A DNA stretch of 64,000 nt from Lysobacterales bacterium (lineage in GTDB: Bacteria; Pseudomonadota; Gammaproteobacteria; Xanthomonadales; Marinicellaceae): NCBI GenBank assembly GCA_027067055.1, contig JAMOMK010000129.1:1-64000 (forward strand). The letters run 5' to 3'. Position numbers and translations under genes: made by a program. Below are positions 55,201 to 63,887 of this stretch, piece by piece (positions within the stretch are counted from its first letter, which is position 1; the number at the start of each line of letters is the position of its first letter). The notes below the pieces were generated by a model that saw nothing but the letters and a program-made list of their open reading frames with translations, was not told where the DNA came from and made no database searches.

Positions 55201-57163
55201 TACCGCGAAAGGCGCGTGGGAATCAGTCAAACGTCACTTTAGAGAGCTTGGAATTGATTGCCAAAGTGAAGATTTTAGTGTGGTTGGTATTGGCGATATG
55301 ATGGGCGATGTATTTGGAAATGGTATGCTGTTATCCAAGCATATTTGTCTAAAAGCGGCATTTAATCACATGCATATTTTCCTTGATCCAAATCCTGATT
55401 CTGCCAAAACATGGAAAGAACGTCAGCGTTTGTTTGATTTGCCACGCTCAAGTTGGGAAGATTATAACAAAAAACTCATCTCAAAAGGGGGTGGAATATT
55501 CTCACGTTTTGATAAGTCAATTCCATTATCTCCAGAGGTTAAAAAAGCATTTGGTATAAGTGTAGATGAAATGTCTCCACAGCATTTGATTCGAACATTA
55601 TTAAAATCAAAAACCGATTTATTATGGAACGGTGGTATCGGAACCTATCTAAAGGCTACAAGTGAAACAGATGAACAGGTCGGTGACAGTGCTAATAATG
55701 CCTTACGTGTCAATGGTAAGGATTTGCGTTGTAGTGTGGTCGGAGAAGGGGGTAACTTAGGTTGTACTCAGCTTGGACGAATAGAATACGCTCAACGTGG
55801 TGGCAAAATCAACACTGATTTTATTGATAATTCGGCAGGGGTTGATTGTTCTGACCATGAAGTGAATATCAAAATATTAGTTCAACAAATGATGGAAACT
55901 GGTAAGTACAATGCTAAAACACGTGTGAAATTACTTGAATCCATGACCGATAATGTCGGTGAGCTTGTATTAAGAAACAACTACTCACAAACTCAAACAC
56001 TGAGCATGATGGAATACCATTCCAGACAAAGACTTGGTGCTAAAGCGCATTTAATTAAAGTACTTGAAAAACGTGGTTTGTTGGATAGAGAGATTGAATT
56101 TTTGCCAACTAACCAAGAACTTAAAAAGCGACAAGCCGAAGGCAAAGGTTTGTCACGACCTGAGTTGTGTGTGCTGTTAAGTTATTCTAAGCTTGCTCTG
56201 TTTGAAGATTTACTGAAATCAGATGCGATAGAAGATGAATATTTTATTTCAACTTTACGTGAATACTTCCCAACTAAATTACAAAAAACAGACATCAATT
56301 TTTTGTTAGGTCACCGTTTGCACCGTGAAATAGTTGGAACAATTCTTACCAGTCAAATTATTGACCGCATGGGGGCGACCTTTATGCAGCGTGCCAATGA
56401 AGACACTGGGGCTTCGGTTGGCGCCATTGCAAAAGCCTATGTGGTGGCTAGTGAGTTGTTTGGTGCTGAAGAAATCTGGAAAGAAATTGAAAGTTTGGAT
56501 TTAGTGGTTAAACCCAGTCACCAAATTGAAGGGGGATTGATTGTATGGAACCACATGCGACAAGCCGTGCGTTGGCTTTTGAACAAATATGGTCACAATT
56601 TTGGCATTACTGCCGTTATTAAAGAACTCAAGCCTGACGTAAATAAATTTATTACGCACTTGGATGAAGTATTACCACAAAAAGATTTGAAATCATTGCA
56701 TAAAACCCAAGATATGTTGGTAGCTTACAAATATCCAAAAGAATTGTCCGAACGTTTATCAGCAATTGCTTTCTCATTTGCTACTCTGGATGTTGTTGAA
56801 ATTGCAAAGAGTACCAAAACTACCGTTGCAAAATCGGCCGCAGCATTCTTCGAATTGGGTGAAAAGCTTAATCTTCTTTGGTTGCGTGATATGATTGAAG
56901 ACTTAGTGGTCATAGGTCCTTGGCACGCCCATGCACGTGGAGTCTTGCGTGATGAATTGTTTGAGAAACACAATGCCTTAACGCAATTACTGTTAAATAA
57001 ATACAAAAAAGATACTGTAAATTCATGGGTGCATGATAATAAAGACAGCGTTAAACGAGTGCGCTCAATGTTGCAGCAAATGCGCAGTGAAAAAGTTTCA
57101 GACTATGCAACGGTAATGGTGGCAGTACGAAGCATAAACAACTTGGTATCTGCTAACTCTTAG
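52244..57163 (+). CDS. gdhB: NAD-specific glutamate dehydrogenase, large (180 kDa) class
   Basis: This 1639-residue enzyme deaminates glutamate to 2-oxoglutarate for catabolism. The N-terminal third carries ACT-like regulatory segments (VDSVALAFTKLGLEMELMTHPV). The catalytic part starts near residue 830 with MGEVARGGLRWSDRYQDFR and VGSKGGFVCKQLP, where the catalytic Lys lies. ADKGTATFSDIAN, YDHKAMGITAKGAW and VVGIGDMMGDVFGNGML form the active-site and NAD regions, and NGGIGTYLKA and VVGEGGNLGCTQLGRIEYA follow. The helical C-terminal domain ends near 1639. It is the longest gene in the window and intact, and it is followed by a terminator at 57181. Confidence 0.95.
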   Translation: MFGLSTEAHKKHIQSVKRHIKKIDSSSLFPLYSKTTELFFGGMSGQEIQFHSNQHWAHVIIDFVKSIKKMPENSSVIRVFNPQMKICGYENNHTVIQVSCKDMPFLVDSVALAFTKLGLEMELMTHPVAHVTRSNAGVIKELDKTSESKESWMHIETHKIIDEALLQKLQAELELVINKVSACVSDWKQMLETITDAKSSINEFDNKTTHTKQLKFIDWLLDDNFTFLGYQYYQVNSGDKSKSFSAQNKSALGLFKSKKYLTDVDSLIDKQYQVKKQSDLLIITKLNARPRIHREGTLDYIGIVVVDDKGRVMGEHRFVGLFTSAAINTRPWDIPYINEKVKGVIKRFKFERSSHTGKHIIHIIETLPRDELMQSSSDELFNTIYSILTIAERQKSNVTFRQDKFKRFYAFLVHIPRDKFNTQVRETIQDILASEVNGTHIEFQVKIEETNLTRLYVTVYSEELYELDTDSIEDKISQALRSWQDELEEILIEKHGEEYGYQLSKKYASSFPMAYIEDVSPNVAAYDVENAAKLSDNDGLELSLYRPKDISRNIFRFKIFRCENTIPLSEVLPVLENLGLLVVRERPYKISLDNDKQFWIQDFDLSLVRGKELELDLVKDRFKEAFKEIVNGVVDNDGFNKLLILGGLSSRQIIILRAVSKYLKQTNLPFSQDYIEEALIAQSHISRWLIELFRVRFAIFLEDLSTKEHKQYLQQFKGKFDTQLKHLGLSITEHQQNALDEYFGAAKFNRKRQEKKALKVISSLLDSVSSQDEDNIIRAYSEVILAMLRTNFYQENEAGEFKEYVSFKLKSSKVPQMPKPVPFREIFAYSPRFEAVHLRMGEVARGGLRWSDRYQDFRTEVLGLMKAQNVKNSIIVPVGSKGGFVCKQLPSNGDRDAFMKEGIACYQNFIRSMLDLTDNIVAGKIVHPQNVIRYDKDDPYLVVAADKGTATFSDIANGISADYGHWLGDAFASGGSIGYDHKAMGITAKGAWESVKRHFRELGIDCQSEDFSVVGIGDMMGDVFGNGMLLSKHICLKAAFNHMHIFLDPNPDSAKTWKERQRLFDLPRSSWEDYNKKLISKGGGIFSRFDKSIPLSPEVKKAFGISVDEMSPQHLIRTLLKSKTDLLWNGGIGTYLKATSETDEQVGDSANNALRVNGKDLRCSVVGEGGNLGCTQLGRIEYAQRGGKINTDFIDNSAGVDCSDHEVNIKILVQQMMETGKYNAKTRVKLLESMTDNVGELVLRNNYSQTQTLSMMEYHSRQRLGAKAHLIKVLEKRGLLDREIEFLPTNQELKKRQAEGKGLSRPELCVLLSYSKLALFEDLLKSDAIEDEYFISTLREYFPTKLQKTDINFLLGHRLHREIVGTILTSQIIDRMGATFMQRANEDTGASVGAIAKAYVVASELFGAEEIWKEIESLDLVVKPSHQIEGGLIVWNHMRQAVRWLLNKYGHNFGITAVIKELKPDVNKFITHLDEVLPQKDLKSLHKTQDMLVAYKYPKELSERLSAIAFSFATLDVVEIAKSTKTTVAKSAAAFFELGEKLNLLWLRDMIEDLVVIGPWHAHARGVLRDELFEKHNALTQLLLNKYKKDTVNSWVHDNKDSVKRVRSMLQQMRSEKVSDYATVMVAVRSINNLVSANS

Positions 57164-57180
57164 AACTATTTGGACTTAAT

Positions 57181-57212
57181 AAAAAACCAGAGTCAAAAGG
57201 CTCTGGTTTTTT
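57181..57212 (+). terminator. Bidirectional terminator between gdhB and hpt
   Basis: AAAAAACCAGAG (57181-57192) and CTCTGGTTTTTT (57201-57212) form a 12-bp stem with an 8-base loop, A/T-flanked on both sides and suited to the two convergent genes. Confidence 0.92.
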
Positions 57213-57232
57213 ATGTATGCAAAAACAGGTAT

Positions 57233-57772
57233 CTATAAATTTAGATAATAAATATCATTAAGGTGACGGAGTTTTTCTTGGTAATCCATGCCGTATCCGA
57301 AGATATACAAATCCTCAACCTCAATAGCAAAATAATCAGGGCGATGATCAGCATAACCACGCTCATGAATTTTGCTGACTAAAACAGCAGATTTAACCGA
57401 TTGTGCTCCTTGTTCATGGCACCATTCATCCACCGCCATCAAGGTATAGCCTTCATCAAAAATATCATCGACAATAATCACATGTTTGCCCTTGAGGTTG
57501 GTTTCACATTGGTGTTTCCAAATTAACTGACCACCGGTTGTTTCCGTACCATAACGACTGACTTGAACATAATCCATTTCCATGTCTAAATCTAATTGTT
57601 TGCTTAAGTCACTGGCGAAAATCATGCCACCATTCATAATGGTTAAATACACAACTTCTTTACCGTCATAGTCATCATTTAACTTGTCAGCAAGCGTCTT
57701 GATTTCAGATTGAATTTTATCCTTGCTAAATAACAAAGTGCAGTTTTCTGGTAATATTTTATTTTGATTCAT
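57233..57772 (-). CDS. hpt: Hypoxanthine-guanine phosphoribosyltransferase
   Basis: The 179-residue purine salvage enzyme couples hypoxanthine or guanine with PRPP. The PRPP-binding motif VIIVDDIFDEGYTLMAV is near residue 95 and the VVYLTIMNGGMIFASDLS loop near 40. The base-binding region is YADHRPDYFAIEVEDLYIFGYGMDYQEKLR near the C-terminus. The family match is closer to Hpt-type enzymes of gammaproteobacteria than to xanthine-guanine Gpt. Confidence 0.88.
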   Translation of the reverse strand: MNQNKILPENCTLLFSKDKIQSEIKTLADKLNDDYDGKEVVYLTIMNGGMIFASDLSKQLDLDMEMDYVQVSRYGTETTGGQLIWKHQCETNLKGKHVIIVDDIFDEGYTLMAVDEWCHEQGAQSVKSAVLVSKIHERGYADHRPDYFAIEVEDLYIFGYGMDYQEKLRHLNDIYYLNL

Positions 57773-57947
57773 AAGGGTTTGTCATGGTTAATGAAATGAC
57801 ATTCTAGCGTATTTAACAGTGAAGCAAAACTATATTTTATCGGAAGAAGTGCTTTTTTAGGGACTTGCAGTTAGATTTATTAGGCTTTTCACTGTATTTT
57901 TACAACATTAGTATATACTCCACGCCATTAGTCACGATAACAAAACA

Positions 57948-59321
57948 ATGAATGAATTAAGCTTTTCACAATTACACCTTAGCAAGCCAGTACTAGGCAA
58001 CTTATCCGAATTGGGTTATGAGAAAATGACTGCTGTTCAAGCACAAAGCTTGCCACATGTTTTACAAAACAAAGATGTCATCGCACAAGCCAAAACAGGC
58101 AGTGGTAAAACGGCTGCTTTTGGTATTGGCTTGCTGAATAAAATTGAGCTAAAAAATTACAGTGTTCAGGCATTAGTCTTATGTCCCACACGTGAATTGG
58201 CAGATCAAGTGACAAAAGAGTTACGCCGGTTAGCGCGCTTTACCGAAAACATTAAGATAATCACCTTATGCGGTGGTGTGGCTATCGGTCCACAAATTAA
58301 GTCTTTGTCTCACCCTGCACACATAGTGGTCGGTACACCTGGACGAATTTTAAAGCATTTAGATAAAAATTATATGCGCATTGATGGACTCAAAACATTG
58401 GTTTTGGATGAAGCCGATAGAATGTTAGACATGGGATTTGTTGAAGACATTCAAAAAATTATTGAATTTGCACCCAATAAACGCCAAACACTATTATTTT
58501 CGGCGACCTATACAGACGAAGTGCGTTCATTAAGTAAAAGCATACAAAACAATGCGGTGACAATTCAGACCGTAGATACCGAAAGTCCCAATAAAATTAC
58601 CGAATGTTTTTATGAAACGGCACCCGATTTAAGTCTTTCCCATTTGGTTAATATCATTGCCAAGCAAGATCCTGAAAATGTGCTTGTTTTTGCAAATACC
58701 AAAATTGATGCCAAAGAAGTGGCACGGCACTTAAGAAACAATGGCATAGAAGCCGCTGCTTTACACGGAGATTTGGAGCAATACCAGCGCAACGATGTCT
58801 TGGTTAAATTCACCAATGGTACCTTGCCAGTATTGGTTGCAACCGATGTCGCGGCCCGTGGTTTGGATATTAAAGAACTCTCTTTGGTTATTAACTATGG
58901 TCTACCCTTTGAGCAAAACGTTTATACGCACAGAATAGGGCGTACAGGCCGTGCGGGCAGTGAAGGCATTGCAGTAACCTTATACTGGGGCAAACAAGGT
59001 TACAAAGCGAAGAAAATGCAAAACTCATCACGTCAATTTGAAAAAGCTTCGATATTACCAAAAGCCAATGGTTATATACTCAAAGCCAGCAATGGAACTA
59101 TAGTCATAGAAGCGGGTAAACGCAATAAGCTACGTGCTGGCGACATCTTGGGTGCACTAACTGGTGATGTCGGACTCAACGGCAAACAAATCGGCAAAAT
59201 CAGTATCTATGACAAACAAAGCTATGTCGCTATAGAGCGTGGGTTAATCAATAAAGCCATTAAAGGCTTGAAACAGTCCGGATTAAAAGGCAAAAGATTT
59301 TCTGTTTGGATTATGAAATAG
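57948..59321 (+). CDS. dbpA: ATP-dependent RNA helicase DbpA
   Basis: DbpA is a DEAD-box helicase that binds hairpin 92 of 23S rRNA and acts in 50S assembly. The 457-residue length is typical. Motifs visible in order: Q motif with EKMTAVQAQSLP, AKTGSGKT (I), PTRELADQV (Ia), GTPGR (Ib), DEAD (II), SAT (III), ARGLD (V) and HRIGRTGRAG (VI). The C-terminal ~75 residues, from KASNGTIVIEAGKRNKLRAGDILGALTG, form the DbpA RNA-binding domain. A TATACT -10 lies about 30 bp upstream of the start. Confidence 0.95.
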   Translation: MNELSFSQLHLSKPVLGNLSELGYEKMTAVQAQSLPHVLQNKDVIAQAKTGSGKTAAFGIGLLNKIELKNYSVQALVLCPTRELADQVTKELRRLARFTENIKIITLCGGVAIGPQIKSLSHPAHIVVGTPGRILKHLDKNYMRIDGLKTLVLDEADRMLDMGFVEDIQKIIEFAPNKRQTLLFSATYTDEVRSLSKSIQNNAVTIQTVDTESPNKITECFYETAPDLSLSHLVNIIAKQDPENVLVFANTKIDAKEVARHLRNNGIEAAALHGDLEQYQRNDVLVKFTNGTLPVLVATDVAARGLDIKELSLVINYGLPFEQNVYTHRIGRTGRAGSEGIAVTLYWGKQGYKAKKMQNSSRQFEKASILPKANGYILKASNGTIVIEAGKRNKLRAGDILGALTGDVGLNGKQIGKISIYDKQSYVAIERGLINKAIKGLKQSGLKGKRFSVWIMK

Positions 59322-59629
59322 TAAGGAGTTGTGTAGGATGGGCCCTGCCCATCGGCAGTATTTCAGTTGCCTCGATAATTAACCAGTTCTAAATTCGGTG
59401 GGCGAGGCAGCACCCTGCAAGAATTTTTAATCTGCTGTGCCGCCGTTTCGTTGTGCGAGTTAAACCATTCTTTGTGGTAATAAATTAATGTAATAAATGG
59501 TGGGCGAGGCCCACCTTACGGGTTTTTAATAACTTATTTTACACGTTCCTTGGCTTTTACAAAATTCTCTTATTGCTTTATCCCCAAAAAAAAGTCAAAA
59601 TATCAGCCATTAGATAACTGTAAAATAAC
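59322..59629. repeat. REP-like palindromic repeat cluster between dbpA and hisC
   Basis: This 308-bp gap holds three related palindromic units. GATGGGC-CCT-GCCCATC lies at 59337-59353, preceded by GTAG. GGTGGGCGAGGC followed by AGCACCC is at 59397-59414 and is interrupted by AG. GGTGGGC-GAG-GCCCACC at 59499-59515 is followed by TTACGG. The first and last are in opposite orientation. They resemble the dispersed GTAGG(A/G)TGGGC family of intergenic repeats. No gene or terminator is evident. Confidence 0.65.
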
Positions 59630-60745
59630 ATGATTGATTACAAACTTTTAGCCGCTAAAGGCGTGCAAAAACTAAGTCCATATATTCCGGGTAAACCTAT
59701 TTCTGAATTGGAACGTGAGATGGGGATTTCTAATATTATCAAACTGGCTTCCAATGAGAATCCTTTGGGTTCTAGCCCTTTAGCTATCAAAGCCATGCAG
59801 GATGTTATTGGCGAGATTGAACTGTATCCGGATGGCAATGGCTTTGCGCTGAAAAAAGCCTTGGCAGCGAAACACAATGTTGATATGGATTGCATTACTT
59901 TGGGTAATGGTTCTAATGATGTTTTGGTTTTATTGGCTGAAGCCTTTCTAACACCAGAGTTAAATGGTGTCTATTCACAGTATTCTTTTGCGGTTTATCC
60001 CATTGCCATTCAAGCGGTTGGAGCGGTGCATAAACAGATTCCTGCTTTGAGTTGGGAGACTGATTCGCCACTTGGGCATGATTTGGATGCCATGTTGAAA
60101 GCGATTGACGATAAAACGCGTATTGTCTTTATTGCTAACCCAAACAACCCAACAGGCAATCACTTATCTGAAAAAGAACTAAAGGGCTTTATTGCTCAGG
60201 TTCCTGAAGATGTAATTGTGGTGGTTGATGAAGCGTATTTGGAATATTCCAACGCTGATGAACAAGTTGATGCCAGCAAGTGGTTAAATGAGTTTCCAAA
60301 TCTTGTCGTTACACGCACTTTTTCAAAAGCCTATGGTTTAGCTGGTTTGCGTGTTGGTTATGCATTAAGCAACTCTGATATTGCTAATGTTATCAATCGT
60401 ATACGCCAACCTTTTAATGTAAATTCTCTTGCCTTGATCGCTGCGGAACATGCCATTGCTGACAAAGAGTTTTTAGCAAAATCCTTACAAGAAAATGCAC
60501 AAGGCTTAAAAATACTCGCACAAACCTGTAACAACTTGAATTTGCGTTTTGTGCCCTCTAAAGGCAATTTCTTATTAATTGACTTTCAGCAAGATGCGGC
60601 ACCAATATACATGGAATTGTTAAAGCGAGGCATAATTACACGTCCTGTTGCCAATTATGGTTTAACCGATGCCTTACGCATAACCATTGGTACACAGGAA
60701 CAAATGCAACGCTTGGATAAAGCAATGGAGCAGGTGTGTGGCTGA
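59630..60745 (+). CDS. hisC: Histidinol-phosphate / aromatic aminotransferase HisC
   Basis: The 371-residue class I/II aminotransferase has the PLP lysine Lys233 in TFSKAYGLAGLRVGYA. It also has LASNENPLGSSPLAI, NGSNDVLVLL, FIANPNNPTGNHLS and a final LRITIGT. It is coupled to aroA (8-bp overlap), so it is more likely to serve aromatic amino acid synthesis (HisC2-type in a serC-pheA-hisC-aroA context) than histidine alone; no his genes are nearby. The upstream gap carries the REP-like repeats. Confidence 0.9.
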   Translation: MIDYKLLAAKGVQKLSPYIPGKPISELEREMGISNIIKLASNENPLGSSPLAIKAMQDVIGEIELYPDGNGFALKKALAAKHNVDMDCITLGNGSNDVLVLLAEAFLTPELNGVYSQYSFAVYPIAIQAVGAVHKQIPALSWETDSPLGHDLDAMLKAIDDKTRIVFIANPNNPTGNHLSEKELKGFIAQVPEDVIVVVDEAYLEYSNADEQVDASKWLNEFPNLVVTRTFSKAYGLAGLRVGYALSNSDIANVINRIRQPFNVNSLALIAAEHAIADKEFLAKSLQENAQGLKILAQTCNNLNLRFVPSKGNFLLIDFQQDAAPIYMELLKRGIITRPVANYGLTDALRITIGTQEQMQRLDKAMEQVCG

Positions 60746-62054
60746 AATTAAAAATACACTAACCTCAACGCCTGTTGAAAATTTAACAGTCACCCAATTT
60801 GTTCGAGTACCGGGTGATAAATCCATTTCGCACCGTTCGATGATTTTGGGTGGAATTGCTCAGGGCACAACGCAAGTGACTGGTTTTTTAGAATCAGCTG
60901 ATTGTATTGCTACCATGAAAGCCATGCAGTCCATGGGTGTTAAGATTGAAAAAAACGGTGATAAATACCTAGTACACGGTGTCGGCAAGCAGGGTTTAAA
61001 AGCACCTGCTGATGGTATTATTGATTGCGGAAACTCAGGAACGGGCATGCGTTTGCTATCAGGAGTCATGGCTGCTCAAAGCTTTGATTCTACCATCACA
61101 GGTGATGCATCGCTTAATTCTCGTCCAATGACACGAATTACCACACCTTTATCCATGATGGGAGCAAAAGTTCAGGCGACAGAAGCTGGCACTGCACCGA
61201 TTAAGTTTAGTGCTGTCGAGCATTTAAAAGCGATAAATTACCAATCACCTGTTGCCAGTGCACAAGTTAAGTCCTGTGTTTTGTTAGCGGGATTGTACGC
61301 TCAAGGCGAAGTGAGTTTAACCGAGCCTAAGTTGTCCAGAGATCATACCGAAAATATGCTGCGTGGTTTTGGTTGTGAACTGCAATCAGAAGATTTAACA
61401 GTAACTATGCAAGGTGGACAAAGCTTAACTGCAACAGATGTTATTGTGCCAGCAGATATTTCTTCGGCGGCATTTTTTATGGTTTTAGCGTGTTTATTAC
61501 CAAATTCAGAAATCACTTTTAAAGATTTATGTGTCAATCCATCACGAACTGGTGTTATTAGTATTCTGCAATTGATGGGTGCGGATATTGAGTTTACCAA
61601 TCAAAGCACTAATGCGGGCGAACAAATCGCCGATGTTGTGGTTAAATCATCGCAATTAAAAGGCATTGATATACCGCACGAATACATTGCCTCAGCGATT
61701 GATGAATTTCCAATTCTATTTATCGCAGCGGCACTTGCTCAAGGTGAGACTCGTTTGACAGGAGCCATGGAACTTCGTAAAAAAGAAAGCGACAGAATAA
61801 CCGCGATGGCCCAAGGCATGACAATCTTAGGTGTTAAATGCCACGAATTAGAGGATGGCATTGTGATTCAAGGGGATTCAACCTTAACCGGTGGAGTTGT
61901 TGATAGTGATGATGATCATCGAATTGCCATGAGTTTTCTTATTGCAGGGCAATTTGCCAGTGGTGTTATTGAAGTCAAAAATTGTGAAAATATCATGACA
62001 TCATTTCCTAATTTTATAACGATTTGTCATGATTTAGGCTTGGCTATACAATAA
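60738..62054 (+). CDS. aroA: 3-phosphoshikimate 1-carboxyvinyltransferase (EPSP synthase)
   Basis: AroA joins shikimate-3-phosphate with PEP in the shikimate pathway. GTG 60738 was chosen: it overlaps the hisC stop by 8 bp and gives 438 residues, whereas the longer frame starts inside hisC. VPGDKSISHRSMILGG, DCGNSGTGMRLLSG, LNSRPMTRITTPL, LSRDHTENMLRGFGC and DSDDDHRIAMSFLIA are the substrate- and PEP-binding blocks. The GNSGTGMRL segment keeps the glycine typical of class I enzymes. Confidence 0.95.
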   Translation: MAEIKNTLTSTPVENLTVTQFVRVPGDKSISHRSMILGGIAQGTTQVTGFLESADCIATMKAMQSMGVKIEKNGDKYLVHGVGKQGLKAPADGIIDCGNSGTGMRLLSGVMAAQSFDSTITGDASLNSRPMTRITTPLSMMGAKVQATEAGTAPIKFSAVEHLKAINYQSPVASAQVKSCVLLAGLYAQGEVSLTEPKLSRDHTENMLRGFGCELQSEDLTVTMQGGQSLTATDVIVPADISSAAFFMVLACLLPNSEITFKDLCVNPSRTGVISILQLMGADIEFTNQSTNAGEQIADVVVKSSQLKGIDIPHEYIASAIDEFPILFIAAALAQGETRLTGAMELRKKESDRITAMAQGMTILGVKCHELEDGIVIQGDSTLTGGVVDSDDDHRIAMSFLIAGQFASGVIEVKNCENIMTSFPNFITICHDLGLAIQ

Positions 62055-62183
62055 ATTTAGCAGAATTGTTAAGTTTATGTTTCCATTTAACGCTGTCTTA
62101 ATATTACTTGTTTAATAATGTAACTTTTAGGGCAATTAGTCGTTAGTAATAAAAGACTATTGTTAAATCTATTGAGGTATTTC

Positions 62184-63149
62184 ATGAAAATATTACTATT
62201 ACTATTTATAAGTATTAATGTATGGGCAGTAAGTGACGAGGCAATTGAAACTGCTTTTGATAACAATGACACGGCAGCTGTTGAGAAACTTGTCAAACAA
62301 ATAAGCAACGAAGATGATAATTACAATAAACGTGATTATTATATGGCTAGGATTTATTTTCGTAAAAATGAATTGGACGAGGCCGAAGAGTATCTAGAAA
62401 AAGCCTTAAAAGCCTATCCACAGGCAGAAACCTACAACTTAGCAGGTGGCATTTATGGCACACAAGCAGGTCAAGCCAGTATTTTTTCTAAACTTGGTTA
62501 CGCCAAAAAATCCAAAAAATACCTACAAAAAGCCTATGAAGCAGATCCAAAAAATGTAGCTTATATTAGTGGTTTAATTCAATTCAATATTCAAGCCCCA
62601 GGTATTGCAGGCGGCGATATGGATGCTGTTGAACCCTTATTAAAGCAAATGGAAAAGCATGATAAAAAACAAGCTATAATCTTGCGTATTCAATATTTAG
62701 TCGAAGAAGAGGATGAAGAAACTGCATTGAAATATTTGGATGAGGAAATCAGTAAAAACCCATCAAATGTTGGACTGGTCTATTCAAAAGGATTTTTGTT
62801 TCAGAGTATGGAAGAGAATGACAAAGCAGTAATAGAATACAACAAAGCCATTGCACAAGAAACAAAAAATGAATCAGATATAAAAGCCCATTATGACGCT
62901 TTGTATCAGCTAGGTCGTTTGGCATCAATAGAAAAGAAATGGTTGCAAGAAGGTAAGCAGGCATTTGTAGAATTTATTAAACATGAAAAAATAGCTGGAA
63001 CGCCACCAAAATCGTGGGCAAATTACCGTTTAGGTCTCATTTATAAAGCGCTCAAACAAAATAAACTAGCGCAACAATCATTTAATGCCTCATTAGCTTT
63101 AAATCCAGATAAAGAATTGGAAAAGAGAATCAAAAAAGCCATGCCTTGA
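62184..63149 (+). CDS. Exported TPR-repeat protein
   Basis: ATG 62184 was chosen because GAGGT lies just upstream and the product then starts with a signal peptide (MKILLLLFISINVWA); the frame to 62160 adds only eight residues. The 321-residue mature protein is a series of tetratricopeptide-type helix pairs, e.g. YYMARIYFRKNELDEAEEYLEKALKAYP, KKSKKYLQKAYEADPKN and SYANYRLG-like ANYRLGLIYKALKQNKLAQQSFNASLALNP at the end. It is a probable periplasmic scaffold; no catalytic domain is seen. Neighbours give no clear partner. Confidence 0.8.
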   Translation: MKILLLLFISINVWAVSDEAIETAFDNNDTAAVEKLVKQISNEDDNYNKRDYYMARIYFRKNELDEAEEYLEKALKAYPQAETYNLAGGIYGTQAGQASIFSKLGYAKKSKKYLQKAYEADPKNVAYISGLIQFNIQAPGIAGGDMDAVEPLLKQMEKHDKKQAIILRIQYLVEEEDEETALKYLDEEISKNPSNVGLVYSKGFLFQSMEENDKAVIEYNKAIAQETKNESDIKAHYDALYQLGRLASIEKKWLQEGKQAFVEFIKHEKIAGTPPKSWANYRLGLIYKALKQNKLAQQSFNASLALNPDKELEKRIKKAMP

Positions 63150-63169
63150 TTATTCAAGAATACATGTAG

Positions 63170-63186
63170 GTTTGGTTCCACCAAAC
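63170..63186. repeat. Small REP-like palindrome
   Basis: GTTTGGT (63170-63176), TCC and ACCAAAC (63180-63186) form a 7-bp hairpin just after the TPR gene, preceded by TGTAG. It lacks a U-tract, so it resembles the GTAGG-type repeats near 59340 more than a terminator. The rest of the gap to 63386 shows no gene. Confidence 0.4.
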
Positions 63187-63386
63187 AATTTAGTACCGTT
63201 TTTTAATCGAGGCATCTAAAATACTGTTTTCAAAGAGAGTTAGGAATAACATACCTTATTAAAAAAGCCATAAAAAGCAATGAAGTAAAAAATATTTTGA
63301 TGAATTGATTTAGGTCATTCGAATAGGAGTTATATTTTAATAGAATAAATCTTATATTTATAATAAAAGTTCATCAGGAGTCTCAT

Positions 63387-63887
63387 ATGTTTGGCTTTTT
63401 CAAGAAAAAACAAAAATCACTTAATTCTCACAGTTTTTCTCATGTTGCACCAGGTACACAAATTCACTATTTTGATAACCTTATTACAGATTTGCAGAAA
63501 GATCATAGGGTCTTATTAGCAACTTTTGAGAATATTCAACTGGCTTTTAAGGAGGAAAAATACAATAAAGTTACTGAACACTTAAAACAATTTAGGAGAA
63601 AAATAACTGATCATTTATTAGCTGAAAATGTACAACTTTATATTTACCTCACCCATGAATTTTCACAAGATGAAATAACTTCAGAATTAGTTAAAGAATT
63701 TAGGCGTGAAATGAATGATATTTCAAAAGTGGTAATGGCCTTTTTATCCAAATACGAAACAATTGGTGTGGATAAATGCTTAGCAAAATCTTTTGCAAGA
63801 GATTTGGCTGCAATTGGATCAGCATTGGTTGAAAGAATAGAGAGAGAAGAGCATACACTTTACCCTTTATATATGCCAAGTTATTGA
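63387..63887 (+). CDS. Hemerythrin-like (HHE) domain protein
   Basis: The 166-residue cytoplasmic protein is an all-helical bundle of the HHE cation-binding type. The expected ligand positions are visible as KDHRVLLATF (about residue 50), HLLAEN (about 77) and REEHTLYPLY near the C-terminus. It could bind a di-iron centre for oxygen or NO sensing, or for oxidative-stress handling. A basic N-terminal FFKKKQK precedes it. The ribosome site CAGGAG lies 9 bp before the ATG. It stands alone; the last 113 bp of the window hold nothing that can be assigned. Confidence 0.75.
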   Translation: MFGFFKKKQKSLNSHSFSHVAPGTQIHYFDNLITDLQKDHRVLLATFENIQLAFKEEKYNKVTEHLKQFRRKITDHLLAENVQLYIYLTHEFSQDEITSELVKEFRREMNDISKVVMAFLSKYETIGVDKCLAKSFARDLAAIGSALVERIEREEHTLYPLYMPSY

